Of a stretch of 53,572 bases of DNA, positions 33,601-44,900 are shown piece by piece. Each line of letters begins with the position of its first letter. Positions within the stretch are counted from its first letter, which is position 1. A program made the position numbers and the translations under genes. Under the pieces are notes generated by a model that was not told the DNA's origin, searched no databases, and saw only the letters and a program-made list of their open reading frames with translations. Origin of the DNA: Azolla pinnata (taxonomy: Eukaryota; Streptophyta; Polypodiopsida; Salviniales; Salviniaceae); NCBI GenBank assembly GCA_037176905.1, contig JBBBWG010029355.1, forward strand, positions 1 through 53,572, in the 5' to 3' direction.

Positions 33601-35007
33601 AATGTTTGGAATCACATATGGCTCAAAAACCACATATTTCGAAGTTGTCCTATCACAGATATTGCCCATTTGGGTTGTGTGGATTTTGACCTTGGGAATT
33701 TGCTTGGGATTGGGTGTTTAGAACAGCTAATGGCATTCTACAAAGTAGCACATAAATGCACTGAAAGTTTGAATTTGAAGAAAGTTGTAAGGGTATGCCA
33801 AAAATAAGAAACGGATTTTCAACTAGGAAAAGAAAGGAAAATTAAAGAAACAATCAACCCTTTTGTTTCGATCGATTCATCAAAGCTTAAGGGAAGGAAA
33901 TGCCAAGAAGCTGTCGGCTACTGTGAAGGGAGGATATTATGTATCAGCATTTTGTTCTCGTGCTTAAGTTGTCAAGATTATCGACGTGAATTGATTTTAT
34001 TAAAGATTCTGTACAATTTCACTTGTGTCTAGTGAACATCTCATATCATCAGAGGAAAAAATCATTCACTCGTAGTAACTTCATTTATTCACTTGATAGA
34101 TCTCCAAAATTATGATTGAGCATAAGCCTAACTACAAATAATCATTAACAATTTGAACTTCTGATCAAATGAATGATCGGAGTTTAAAGCTCTTGATTTT
34201 TTCAATAACAAGGCATTGCTTCATAGTTAAAATCATGAGACAGCAAATATAGTTTTTGATATGATTGACCCGGGCAAGCCAATCAGCAGCAGTTGTTTCC
34301 TACAGACGGTAAATCGATCTCGATGAAGAAATAATAACCATAATCATGTGATTAATCTTTGCACTGTGTACAGCTAAAGCTTTTGTTAAGACATATATTT
34401 TGGAGGCTCCTACCTAGAGCACATCTATTTTTGGAGACTGGTCATATGAAAAATGACCTTGGCTACCTTGTGATGTTTTCGAACCTTGGGAACAAGATTA
34501 ACTAAATTTATAGACTAAGATATTGTCAGCTAAGTCATGTTTTTCTACACTTGGTTGGATGGTTCTAGATGTATATGCATATAGATGGAGAACAGATATC
34601 ACTCTATTCATTTGGTTTTCTTGCAGTTGGGAGCACTTATTAAGGACTCATTAGGTGTTGTGACAACCAACACAGCTGCAGTACAACTTGCGTGTGCTCT
34701 CAAAAAACCAAGGTTAACTTCAATGGATTTCATTACTGTGGTTCTTTCATCTACATTTGGCTGGAGTGTTTGGCTACAGAAATCAAGCATGCGGTGTTGA
34801 CGATCTCGTCCCTTGTCTTTCCTTGTTCCTTGTAGTGTTGCGCTCTTCTCATCGGCAGAGAAGGCAGCTCTGTTTGTTCCTCATGCCAAGGAGAGGAGAT
34901 GTCAGGTGGTCTCGTCGCAAACAGGCAAGCTCGAGGACATCGACATGAATGCTGTCATTGGAGCGGTTAAAACCATGGAGGAAGCATTGGCTTTGGTTGC
35001 AGCGTAA
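30480..35007 (+). CDS. PNSB1: Photosynthetic NDH subcomplex B subunit 1 (PnsB1/NDF1/NDH48), chloroplast precursor
   Basis: A nuclear-encoded subunit of the thylakoid NAD(P)H dehydrogenase-like complex, which runs cyclic electron flow around photosystem I. Its fold derives from a glycosyltransferase/heptosyltransferase (GT-B type), but no catalysis is known. Exons: 30480-30550, 30719-31283 (or from 30758), 31917-32107, 32204-32461, 32922-33024, 34627-34712, 34836-35007. All join in frame, giving 481 or 468 residues against 461 in Arabidopsis. The Ser/Ala-rich N-terminus (MAMASPMALHPPFS) fits a transit peptide. Family landmarks are LQDPEPPTYPVDPTDEYGFL, KCCVLVTGGVYENLLFFP, YPNVNAAGSG, HGIESVSRASM, LFITTPGQ, TNTAAVQLA and a C-terminal SQTGKLEDID. 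The exon 2 acceptor is uncertain because two CAG sites share phase. Introns 1, 4 and 5 carry repeats. A functional NDH complex is implied. Confidence 0.93.
30592..30621. repeat. (CAT)n microsatellite in PnsB1 intron 1
   Basis: An uninterrupted run of about ten CAT triplets shortly after the first splice donor at 30551. Translations through it give poly-His or poly-Ile and are not coding. Confidence 0.9.
32426..32830 (+). repeat. Tandem repeat containing copies of the PnsB1 exon 4/intron 4 junction
   Basis: The core G.(T/C)TATAAAACTG occurs at the true donor (32462) and again at 32544, 32655 and 32756, so spacings are 82, 111 and 101 nt. Each core is followed by AACC.AATCTAA-like sequence and by GTGTGAAATGTTGAAG and TAGCTC words. 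The third copy also keeps the preceding exon end: 32626-32654 reads LWTEIIQLE plus AG, against LWAEIAQST plus AG in the real exon. Confidence 0.85.
33251..33503 (+). repeat. Tandem duplication of about 131 bp in PnsB1 intron 5
   Basis: Copy 1 spans about 33251-33370 and copy 2 about 33382-33503. Both start ATGCATGTATCTTATGTATG and end CTTCCTTAACCTGGACCAGT. They differ at a few sites only, so the duplication is recent relative to the other repeats in this gene. An ATGT/GCATG-rich tract immediately precedes copy 1. Confidence 0.92.
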
Positions 35008-36025
35008 GATAGCTTCCTCCGTTGAGCCCAGCACCATTTTGGTCTGTAAAAACCAGTGTATATGTAAAAGTTTTCCCGATCGGGTGTGTACAATCATGTG
35101 TATATGTCTGCATTCGGGAAGGGGAAAACCTTGCTGTTAGTTGGGCAACCAACCGATTGCGGGCTACATTTTCGTCGTAATTTTCATGTCCGAAATCTGA
35201 TGAATAATAATGTGTGTAAGAACCTGAGTCGATTGAAACATACGACTATGTCGTGTATATGCAAAAGTGGGTGTGTGCAATCATGTAGGTAAGTAAGTTT
35301 CATGTCGCGAATCGAGCAATGTACGTGAGAACCTTTGGCAATCGAATCTGGCCATGTTTTTGTCTGGCTAGTCCACCCTTTATTGGATCGACTCGAGATG
35401 CATACCCTGTTGTCCTACGCATGAAAGTGCGTCGATGAAATGATACTCAAAGGCATGATTTCTAAAAAAGTTGGGCAAGACCCACCTTGCATGTAATCAG
35501 AGGGAGGGTCCCCCCTCGGCAATTGCCTGATTCCGACAAGTCTAGTACAACTTCTATTTGATGAGGGCTGATCACCTACTCTTTTTATGTTTTTTCTGGG
35601 CTCACCGACGCCCAGCATCGGAATCGCGACGGTAACTTGCACGATCGCGGATTTAGCGGTGGTAACTTGTACAATCATCGAGGATTTAGTTAGCTCATGA
35701 TCTAGCCTACAATCCTTAAGGATTGTGGAACAAAATCCTCTGAGGTTGAGTTTGATTGTGATCCTGGTTGGGTCTAATGTCAGCACAAAGTGTCTCTTTG
35801 TTGGTTTTATGAAGCTCTAAGAAGAAGGAAGAAGAAGAAGACACAAGGAAGAAGAAGAAGAAGACCCAAGGAAGAAGAAGAAGAAGAAGAAGAAGAACAA
35901 GGAAGAAGAAGAAGACTCTGTTTCCTGCAGAACAGGGGAATCCCCTGTTTCCTCTGTTTCCATCGCTCCTGCGCAAGCTCCGCCCGCTCTCGCTGCGATC
36001 ATCGCCGCTCCCCCTTCCCTCCTCC
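35008..36025. other. Intergenic region between PnsB1 and the GOLD-domain gene
   Basis: Begins with the PnsB1 3' UTR; GATGAATAATAATGTG near 35199 is A/T-rich and may lie near the poly(A) site. The right end holds the GAA repeat and the 5' UTR of the next gene. No additional gene was seen. Confidence 0.5.
35818..35921. repeat. (GAA)n minisatellite with ACAAGG interruptions
   Basis: Runs of GAA separated by ACACAAGG, ACCCAAGG and AACAAGG spacers, giving a period of roughly 25-30 bp. It ends about 105 bp before the ATG of the GOLD-domain gene and probably overlaps its promoter or 5' UTR. Confidence 0.9.
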
Positions 36026-39000
36026 ATGGCGGCAGCTTCAGAAGGTGCAGGAACAGCCCCCCCCAACAGCGCCAGCACCCTCGGCCTCGTCCCTATCACT
36101 CGCTCCTTCCTCGCCAAATTCTACGACAAATACCCCTACTCCCCTGTCTGCAGCGACATCCCTTCCTTCGTTGCTCGTCTTCGTGACCACTGGAAGCTTC
36201 TGGAACCTCACCTCTCAGGTCTCTCTGCCGCCTCTCTCTCTCTCTCTCTGGTTGCTCAAGATCTGAGGATTTCTGCCTGAAAATGCTTTCTTTCCCCACC
36301 CCTTAGATCCTTCCATTTCTTCTCTGACCTTCCCATTGCTCGCAGAGGAGGATGCACGGTCCATCTCCGTCCTCGAATTCTCGCCGCCTCACAAGATCGA
36401 CGAGAATTTCTGGAAGAACAGAGAGCAAATCGAAGAGATGCTATACCTATTGGACACCGCTGTATGTACGAGTAAATGTGCCCTCCTTTTGAGCTAGTCC
36501 TCCTGTGTGCTTTCTTTGTGACACGGCTTCTTTAATTCCGTTTCGATGATCTGCCGGTTTTACAGTTCCTACAATCCATGGATCCAGGCGTGAAGGAGGT
36601 GCAGAATGTGCTCGAGGAGATTGTAGCTGAATTGATGTCTTTGTTGAAAGAGATCGAGGAATACCAGCTCAAGAGCTCTGAGAAAGTGTTCAGCATGGGT
36701 ATGTAAATTGTGCTATTCTTGTTGTCAAAGGGAGAAGCTTAAAATGTGTAGAGAGTACAACAGCGACACTGGAATCCTAATAGTCTCGGATAGCTTCATT
36801 TCACTTATCTATGCAAAAGTATAGGTTACACAGAACACATTCAATTCCTAAAATATGGCATTTGTGTCTCACCATAAAATCACTACCTTTTGATTTCTAT
36901 TGATAGATTTTTTCAGCCTTTCTCCTGCCTATAATGGGATGTTCAAGATTTGTGTTGTGCAGGCGGTTTATATCCTCTTTGATTGTTTACTCATGTCCGA
37001 TCACAATCTCAATCATCCCTTTTCCATGGATAGGATCGATGAGGAAACCTTGCCAATTTTGTTTAACGTCTCAAAAACTACATTGCAAACTGGTTTCATT
37101 CAGGATCTGTTAATGTGGGATCCCAAGTTACTGGAATTATCATTTGTACTGATCCATGGCCACGGAAAGGATAAAGTGAAGTAAGAATAGGAAATACCTG
37201 TCATATACCATAAAATTTCAGGCTCGATGAACAGCTTTTTATAACTTAGCTTCCCCATTAAGTAAATATGTTGGCACCTGCCGTTTGAGTACATACCTTT
37301 TTGTATGAACTGCACATATAGTAATACTGTTTATCAAATTTCCGTCTCACTTGTGGACACAACGTTTCTCTTATATAAGGATGTTAGTTTATCTCAATAC
37401 ATCTAATCTTACATTGCTTATTTTCTTCCATTATCGAAAGTGTAGAGGGTAAGAACAGTTTTCCTGAATATGCGGGTTGATAAACAGTATTGTCAAAATG
37501 GGCTAATGAATAACCCACTTCTCCATCCTTGAATGAGGCATCACTGGAGTATTATTATTTATTATTTTTACTGTTTGAGGTTAATTGCACATTTTCTTAC
37601 CTCATTCTTGGCCAACGAAGTTGAATGGTCACTGTGCACAGCCATGCCCTTGATTTATTGCACCCCAGTTATGTTGAAATGCTGTTTGTTTCACTGCCAA
37701 TATCAGTGTACCTGATTGATCAATTCTGTTACTCATTTAGATACGTCTATCTATGGTATGGCTAATGCGGATGTGGGGTGATACATTAACTTAATGGGGA
37801 AGGATTAGGAAACACATTTCTGCTAGAAAACTGTAAATCTCTGCTCGATTGCATGGTACTACATAAGTCCCATATCTGCATTATGATTCTTCTTCATTAT
37901 TAGAGAAAATAGTTTGAAGGAGTAGACTGTTAAGCTTAATAATTCATAATCATAACAATAGATTGTTTAACAAAGCGTCATTCGTTTCAGTGATGACATA
38001 TATGCCTCAAGACTTCAGGGGATCTCTTATCAAACAACAGAGAGAGCGATCTGAAAGGAGGAGGCAGGCAGAACTCGAACAGCTGTTAAACAATGGAGCA
38101 AGTATTCAAGAAAAATATGCTCTTCTATGGCGACAGCAAATGGATAGGTAAGTGTGGTCTAGTTATCTATTCTTTACTTATGAAAATTTATCCTTATTCC
38201 CCGGGCTGTAATGATTTTGTAGAAGGAGAAGCCTTGCTCAGCTAGGCTCTGCTACAGGAGTGTATAAAACTATTGTCACATACTTGGTGGGAGTGCCACA
38301 GGTGTGTATCATTACGAGAAAAGATTGTAATATGCCATTTCCTACAGCTTCACTGAGTATGCTGTTCATTACAGGTATTACTTGATTTTGTTTGCAAAAT
38401 TAACGATCACAATGGGTAAGAACAAAATTTCTGCACCAAACCTGCTGTTCCTTGTTTGGTCTGGGCATCACGATGATCAAACTTCAAATTGAACAGGCCT
38501 ATGGAGGAGCAACGTGCACGCTATGGTCCACCTCTCCATCAGCTGACAAGCCTTGCTATTTTAATCAGGATATATTTGGCCCTGTGGTCGAAATTAATCG
38601 ATGGAAATTCATCGTAAGTAACCAATCTTCTGCTTGCTCTATGATCTTTTTCTATGATAGCGCTTCCAGATTTGGTTTATAAAGAGGATTATTTTCTGCA
38701 GTAGTTATGATGCCATAAAATAGGCTATTTCAATGTAATTAAAACTTATCACTATCTTCCTGAGAAGTAGATATTTCATTTATACGAAATATGCTGGATG
38801 TTTGGTTACAGGAATGCAAATGAATGTGCCTCTCTTCTTGAGCCAGCAGTGAAGGCATATGTAGCTGAGTTCAAGCATTTTCTAAGCTTTCTCGGGTATT
38901 TATTTGTGCAATTTGCAATTTGAATTATTTGTGTAGAATGAGTAAAATGTTTCCGCCATCTGGTATGTGACAGGAATGTATTTGAAAATTCACCTTTCCT

Positions 39001-40594
39001 TATATCAGCAGAGGAAGCAAGAGCTGCAGAAGGGATGTAAGTGCACTATCTACTGGAAGTTTTGTTTTTTGCAATTTGGAAATTTTAGGAGACTGCATCT
39101 TAAAACAAGTAAAAAAACCATTCATGTGGGATTAAACCAAATTTTTTGACATGAGTTAAATTGCTTCCTGTAGTGAAGAAATTGATGATTTCAAAGAAAC
39201 CATTATTGCAACTGGAAAAAAACATGAGGTAAGCTGATGAATCCTTTTATATGTTCTTTTGTAGGCTGTGTCCTGCATTCATAGGTTTTGTCTCTTATCT
39301 CTTTGTTTTGGCTGTACAATGAATTTGTATGGACCATTTGTATCCAAATGACACTCGTCTAACTATGAGAATCCTTATTGATGAGGTGTCTTTGGGGTGA
39401 ATTATGTGGTTGACTGAGGAGTTTGTCCTCTATCATTCTCGTTGGCATCTGGATGTTTCAAATGTTTTATGACTGAGCAGTGTACTGATAGGCTACAAAT
39501 CTTATGCAGGTGGTATTGTCAGTGGATTGTGCAGGGTCTTTAGTTGCATGGGATTTTCGATTGACTTCTGGAAAGGTGCATGGCTCGTTAATATGTGCTT
39601 ACCTATCCTTTTCTCTCATTTTATTGATGGCCTTACTGTTGTAGTCAAATGCGTAATCATGTGGCTGCTGATCACTGCCAGATATTGAACCTGGGTTGAT
39701 AGTATATACAGGATGATGCCAACTCATAATAGTTTCATTCCAAATGCAGGATGTCGGATTTACTGTTGAGTACATCAATGGAGATGGAACAAAAGTGGTA
39801 TTACTTCTTAACATTTTTAGTTGCTTACACAGTTGTAATGCTGCATGGGTGTCCAGTGATTTTTCATATCTGGAGATGAAACTTCGTTACTCAGAAATGA
39901 TGTGAACAAAATTGAATAAGAAAGTGTATGATAAGATGGGGCTCTAGAGAATACGGAATCTGGTAGGAGGCCATATTTTGTACAATAAATGATTGATAGA
40001 TTATAATCTATTGAACTAGATGAAGCATCTTCTTTCCTATGATTCTGTGGCTATTAGAGATTTTATAAGATTGAAAAGTTGCTTTGATTGTATGCATGGA
40101 CATGGGACATGTAATGATTTTCAGGTACTGATTGTCATTTAATGTGCCATGTGATGAGTGCAGGCAATGCTTCCTTACCAACGCTGTGAATCAAATCAGG
40201 TATCTCTTTAAGCTTCCACTGATTGTATATTTTCTTGTAAATTATCATGTTTTGGGTGTGAATTTCTTAATGCATATATTTTAGGGAAACTTCTATTCAC
40301 CTTCAGTTGGCGCATATAAATTGATTTGGGACAATACATATTCGACTTTCATGCGTAAGGTATGGATGGATGGGTATTGTCACTATCTGTGACTGAAATG
40401 CAGGACCCTTACTTCCATTTTCTTGATTCTTGTGGCAGTTCCTCCGTTATAAGGTGGATGCAATTCCTCCTGTGATCGACCCACCAGCAGTGTTAGCCTC
40501 AGAAACCATTGAAATCGAGGTAAATGCAGTGCCCACTACCATTGATCCACTTCCACATTTGGTCCCAGAAGCCACTGAGACGAAAGTCAACTAG
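36026..40594 (+). CDS. Uncharacterised GOLD-domain protein
   Basis: Exons: 36026-36218, 36346-36461, 36566-36698, 37991-38147, 38223-38301, 38375-38415, 38497-38613, 38812-38895, 38974-39036, 39174-39228, 39510-39575, 39750-39797, 40164-40199, 40285-40359, 40439-40594. These join in frame to 472 residues. The C-terminal part (about 345-428) looks like a GOLD beta-sandwich: VLSVDCAGSLVAWDFRLTSG, then DVGFTVEYI, then GAYKLIWDNTYS. Ahead of it lie a helical N-terminus, a strongly basic helix around 154-176 (RERSERRRQAELEQ) and a conserved-looking block LGSATGVYKTIVTYLVGVPQ. I see no signal peptide or membrane span, so it is not a p24/TMED cargo receptor, and no CRAL-TRIO or ACBP domain. GOLD domains in cytosolic proteins usually mediate protein contacts at Golgi or endosomal membranes; that role is only inference here. 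The ATG has a good context (CTCCATGGCG). Confidence 0.85.
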
Positions 40595-41921
40595 AAACTG
40601 CACGTCGTCAAGTGTTTCAGGTGAAAAGCTTTGAATTCCCAAGGAAACGTACAGGAAAGAATTATCAGTGTCTCATCTGGTGAATTTGTGATGTGCAGAC
40701 AAGGAAAGCAGCTTTTACAGCGCAACCACACTGTCAATATCCCTACCATTTTGAGAGATACAAGAACCGTATTCAAGTTTCAGGATATATACATAAAACA
40801 CAAGATCATTCTTTCGGATACCTGTTTCCTATATATTAATATCACGACAGCATGCTCGCTGTTGGGAAAACTGTATTTCCTAATAACTAACATGCTTGTT
40901 TTGTTAGCATAGTTCTCTCGCATGCGTGCTAAGTTTCGGGTTCATCATATGCCTACTGCAAAAGAGCTCCAATAGTTTCCACACATTTGTACCAGTTGAT
41001 ATCTCACTCAATGATCTTAGATGGGACCATCTCATGTTCTGTCAGATTATTCCAATATATAAATGATTTATATCTTACATGTCTGTAACAGGTGTCATTA
41101 CTGTCAATTTTTTTGAATAGTAACCTGTCTTGTTGGTTCAGTGAAAATTTGAAACGGCTCATCATGGAATGGAGAAGCTTGGGATTTCTATGAATAGCCT
41201 CCAATCTTGTGGCACTGCTCTCTGACTGGTAGTGCCTAAAATGAAAGAAAATTGCTACATCACCGAACTGCTGTTTTGGATATGCTTTGAACCCACATCT
41301 CAAATCCAGAAATGAACTATGCAAACCAATCATTGTTCGTCTTTTCGTGGTAGTAGGCTGAACGACGCGTATGTAATTGCGCAGTAACAGCAACCATAGA
41401 GCTAATTTCTTCCATGGGTTGCTCTTCGGTGATCTTCCATCATAGCTTTAAGACCTCGGATGGTGTCATTTAATCCTTGATATTTTGACTCACTATGGTT
41501 CTCCGCAATTTGCTTAACAGTTTCTCATGAAAAATGATCATGTTCAGTACTGATCAGTGGGTTAGGATTTGAGATTTAACAATTTCACAAGAACTTGTCT
41601 GTAATTTCAATTTCTGCCACATGCTCCATTCAATTTCTAACAAAAACATGCTCCAATATAACTCACTTTCAACTCAATATTCAACCCCGCAACATCTGTT
41701 TGTACAAAAAATCTTCGAACAAAACTGTTGATGCTTGAAATGTTCAAGGTTTTAAGCCTTGCGACTTCTTAATTTGATCAGATACTGAACTCTACAATGG
41801 TGATACAATACTAATAAATCATGCTTTTATAGTGAATTGCATGAAGCAAATGAAATTGAACTCTTGTGAAGACTATGCTCTACTTGACAGAATGATGTGA
41901 AAGCCCAAAAGATCTAACACA
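40595..41921. other. Gap between convergent GOLD-domain and IleRS genes
   Basis: Must hold both 3' UTRs. A/T-rich, with short open frames only. I recognised no gene, repeat or mobile element in it. Confidence 0.5.
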
Positions 41922-44900
41922 TCAAGCTGCCTGAAGAAGATGATGCTCTCCAACTGACAAGAGAAAGTGCTTGCCATATATAACTTCAACTTCAGGTTGC
42001 CCATCAATATTCACTTTAATCTGAAAATTAAATTAAATGCATCAATCACTAAGTCGAGCGCAACAATCCATAACTTCTGTTGTAAAGAATTGATTATATA
42101 TTGTTGTCTTTGGATACTAAATTTCCATACCGAGTTGTTGTTCAATGCTAACTCGGATTTCAAGCGTAACGTATCCCTCGACTCTAGATAGATTCTCACA
42201 TTTTCAGCATGATCCTCATTTCCTGACACCAAAAAACGTCATAACCTAATCATTCAGCCTCGATAATGAGAATTTTTACCTTCTAAACCCAAGTCCTCTT
42301 AGTAAATAAATGATGTTAGAACTTACTGCCCAGAGGGACTTACCAAGGCATGCTTCTTTAAGAGAATCCTTATTAAAATGAAGAGAAGGTTTTGTGAGAG
42401 TTATCTGGAATGCACCATCTGCAATCCCAGTGTACTTCTCGGTAACTAAAACTACCTGAATTAAGAGTAAACCGAAAAAGAGAGTGATTGTAAGTTTCAT
42501 GGAGACACATTCGGCCATACTTCATAAACATCAAGAATACTCACGGCATTGGGGGGTAGTAAGTTAATATGAAGCATCGGAGATCCAACAGTTTCTTGCA
42601 TGTAGGAACCCTACGAAAAAATAGAGAATACACATTCAGCAATTACCTACTAAACTAGCTTCCTGGATTGATCACCTTTCAGTATTCAATACCTGTGTCT
42701 TGAAAACTCTTTGTAGTGCCAAGGGACTACTAGCATCAGCAGACGGCAGTGTTTCAAAGAAAATCTCAACCTGATCTGTTGGCTCAAGCCCTATCTTTTT
42801 TCTGAGCTTTTGTACCCTGTTTACAATCTTTAAAAGCACACATTCCCAAAGTTCAATTGCATTGAAAAATTTAACCCCACCACAGAATATGTAGGTCAAC
42901 AATAAACTATAACAGTCTTACTTCTCGTGCTGTGCCAGCATCTTTCAAGGTATCATCAGGTCTTAAATCTAGGACGACGAGAACATCACCTGTAAAGACA
43001 GTATTTCTACCTTATCTAGAAGAAGTGTAGTATCTCAAAGTGATGAAAGATGATGAAAGAAAATTAGAATAAAAAATACATCCAGAGGAAACTCATAACA
43101 ATGGAACTGTACAACCAAAAAGTACATGCCATGAGAGACACACACTCACCATCACCAGAAGCATCAATATCCTCTTTCTTAACATTATCTGGGGCTTTGA
43201 ACTCTCTGACAACCTGATATACATGTACACATTGCTTAGAAATTCATCATAAGCAGTAAACAGTACACAACTATGAAAAAGAAAACACAAACTTATGATT
43301 AATGATCACGAACATTGAAAAACATCTGTATTTAAATATATTTTACGAAATTTGAACGCATTACCTTGATATCACCAATTGCCAGGGAGACTCCAGAAAT
43401 TATACATCCACCAGATTTCTCAAAATCTAGAATGTCATTCTGTGTAAGATTCTTCACATCTTTTGCTACTTTTCCCATTGCTTTTCCCAATCTTTTACCT
43501 AGAACACTGATTGGGAAAAAATACATTGGTACTAGCTACAAAATAGATAAATAATAGCTATCGGTAAACTTACCTGTAATCTGGCTCAGCTTTTAATGTT
43601 GCATACTCAAGAGGGTTGCTGCACCTTAAAAGTGTACGCACATTGAGCTCCTCCCGTACATACTGAACATTCAATAATTAATCTCCGTTAATAAAAAGAG
43701 CAATTGTACACAATGACCACATCCAAAAATTCCGCACAGCAATAGATTTAAAGTACTAACTCAGTTCAACATGTTTTAACATGATTCAGCCAAATCCAAC
43801 TCAGTGAGAGTCAACGCAACTTCCTCAAAGGTTACAAAGGTTACATTTAAGAACTACATTACATTAATGCTTAATGCAACATTTTACAATAGATAATTTA
43901 TCAAGAAGTACACCTATATGAGCTACAATATCAGCCAGTCCCAGTTCATCAAGAAGCAGAACAACTTCCAATTACATGTCCGAGCTGTAAGACCATTACA
44001 TTAATAATATTACAATTTCCAATGTCTGGTATATCACCAAATAACTTCAGATAAAATCAGATAACTTCAGGTAGCCACACATCCTTGTTGGGATTCAATG
44101 CAGGATAAAATGTTTAAAAAAAATTTTGTAGCAATTTCTTGTTTAGAGATTAAAACAGATACCTCTCCAAGCTTTCCCGTAATGTCGTCAAGAAAATCTT
44201 CATCCGGATGAACAACCACCATTTCTCTGATGAATCACAGAATAAATTAAAAATGGTGGAAAAGGAAATTTTTACTGATGGTTTCAATTTGCAACGCAAA
44301 CAATGGTCATAATGTACTTGAGGTTGACATAATGCAACTCACCTCAGAGGGACTTTGAGAGCCTTATTATGACGCTCCCGAATGTTCCGTGCCAGATCAA
44401 TGATTGTCATCATTCTAGCTACACTTTTCTCAATCCTCTCATTCATCTGCTTATTCATCCAAATAGGAAAAGTTTTGAGTTTTAATGGAAGAGCAATGAT
44501 GTAATTCTCAGACTGTTTAATAATTACCTCGCCTTCAACCTCTGGGAAGTTGCAAAAATGTATACTCTCCTCTGCATTGGGTCCTAGGAGATTCCGTAAA
44601 TTTTGATACAGAACTTCTGTGAAAAAAGGTGTGAATGGAGCCATGGCCTTACAAGTTGTCAATAAGACCTGAAACATGCATGATAAGGTGAACTACCGAG
44701 TTAAACTCCAGTATTTACATATATTAAGTGCTTTGGCATCAGCAGATCCTGACAAAGGATTACACACATAATACAAAGTTGAGAGTGCTATGCGGCAGTC
44801 ATCATCCCCGGTACGCCCCTTTAGCCTTTTCCGGTTGAAGCGGACATACACATTTGTCAGACTGTCAATGAACTTCAGCAGGTAGGGCACCACCTGTAAA

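Noticed and set aside
36900..37184. A 94-codon frame inside intron 3 of the GOLD gene, considered as a cassette exon
   Set aside because: With the donor at 36699 its entry is out of phase and hits a TGA, while splicing straight to 37991 keeps the frame and the protein similarity of the flanks.
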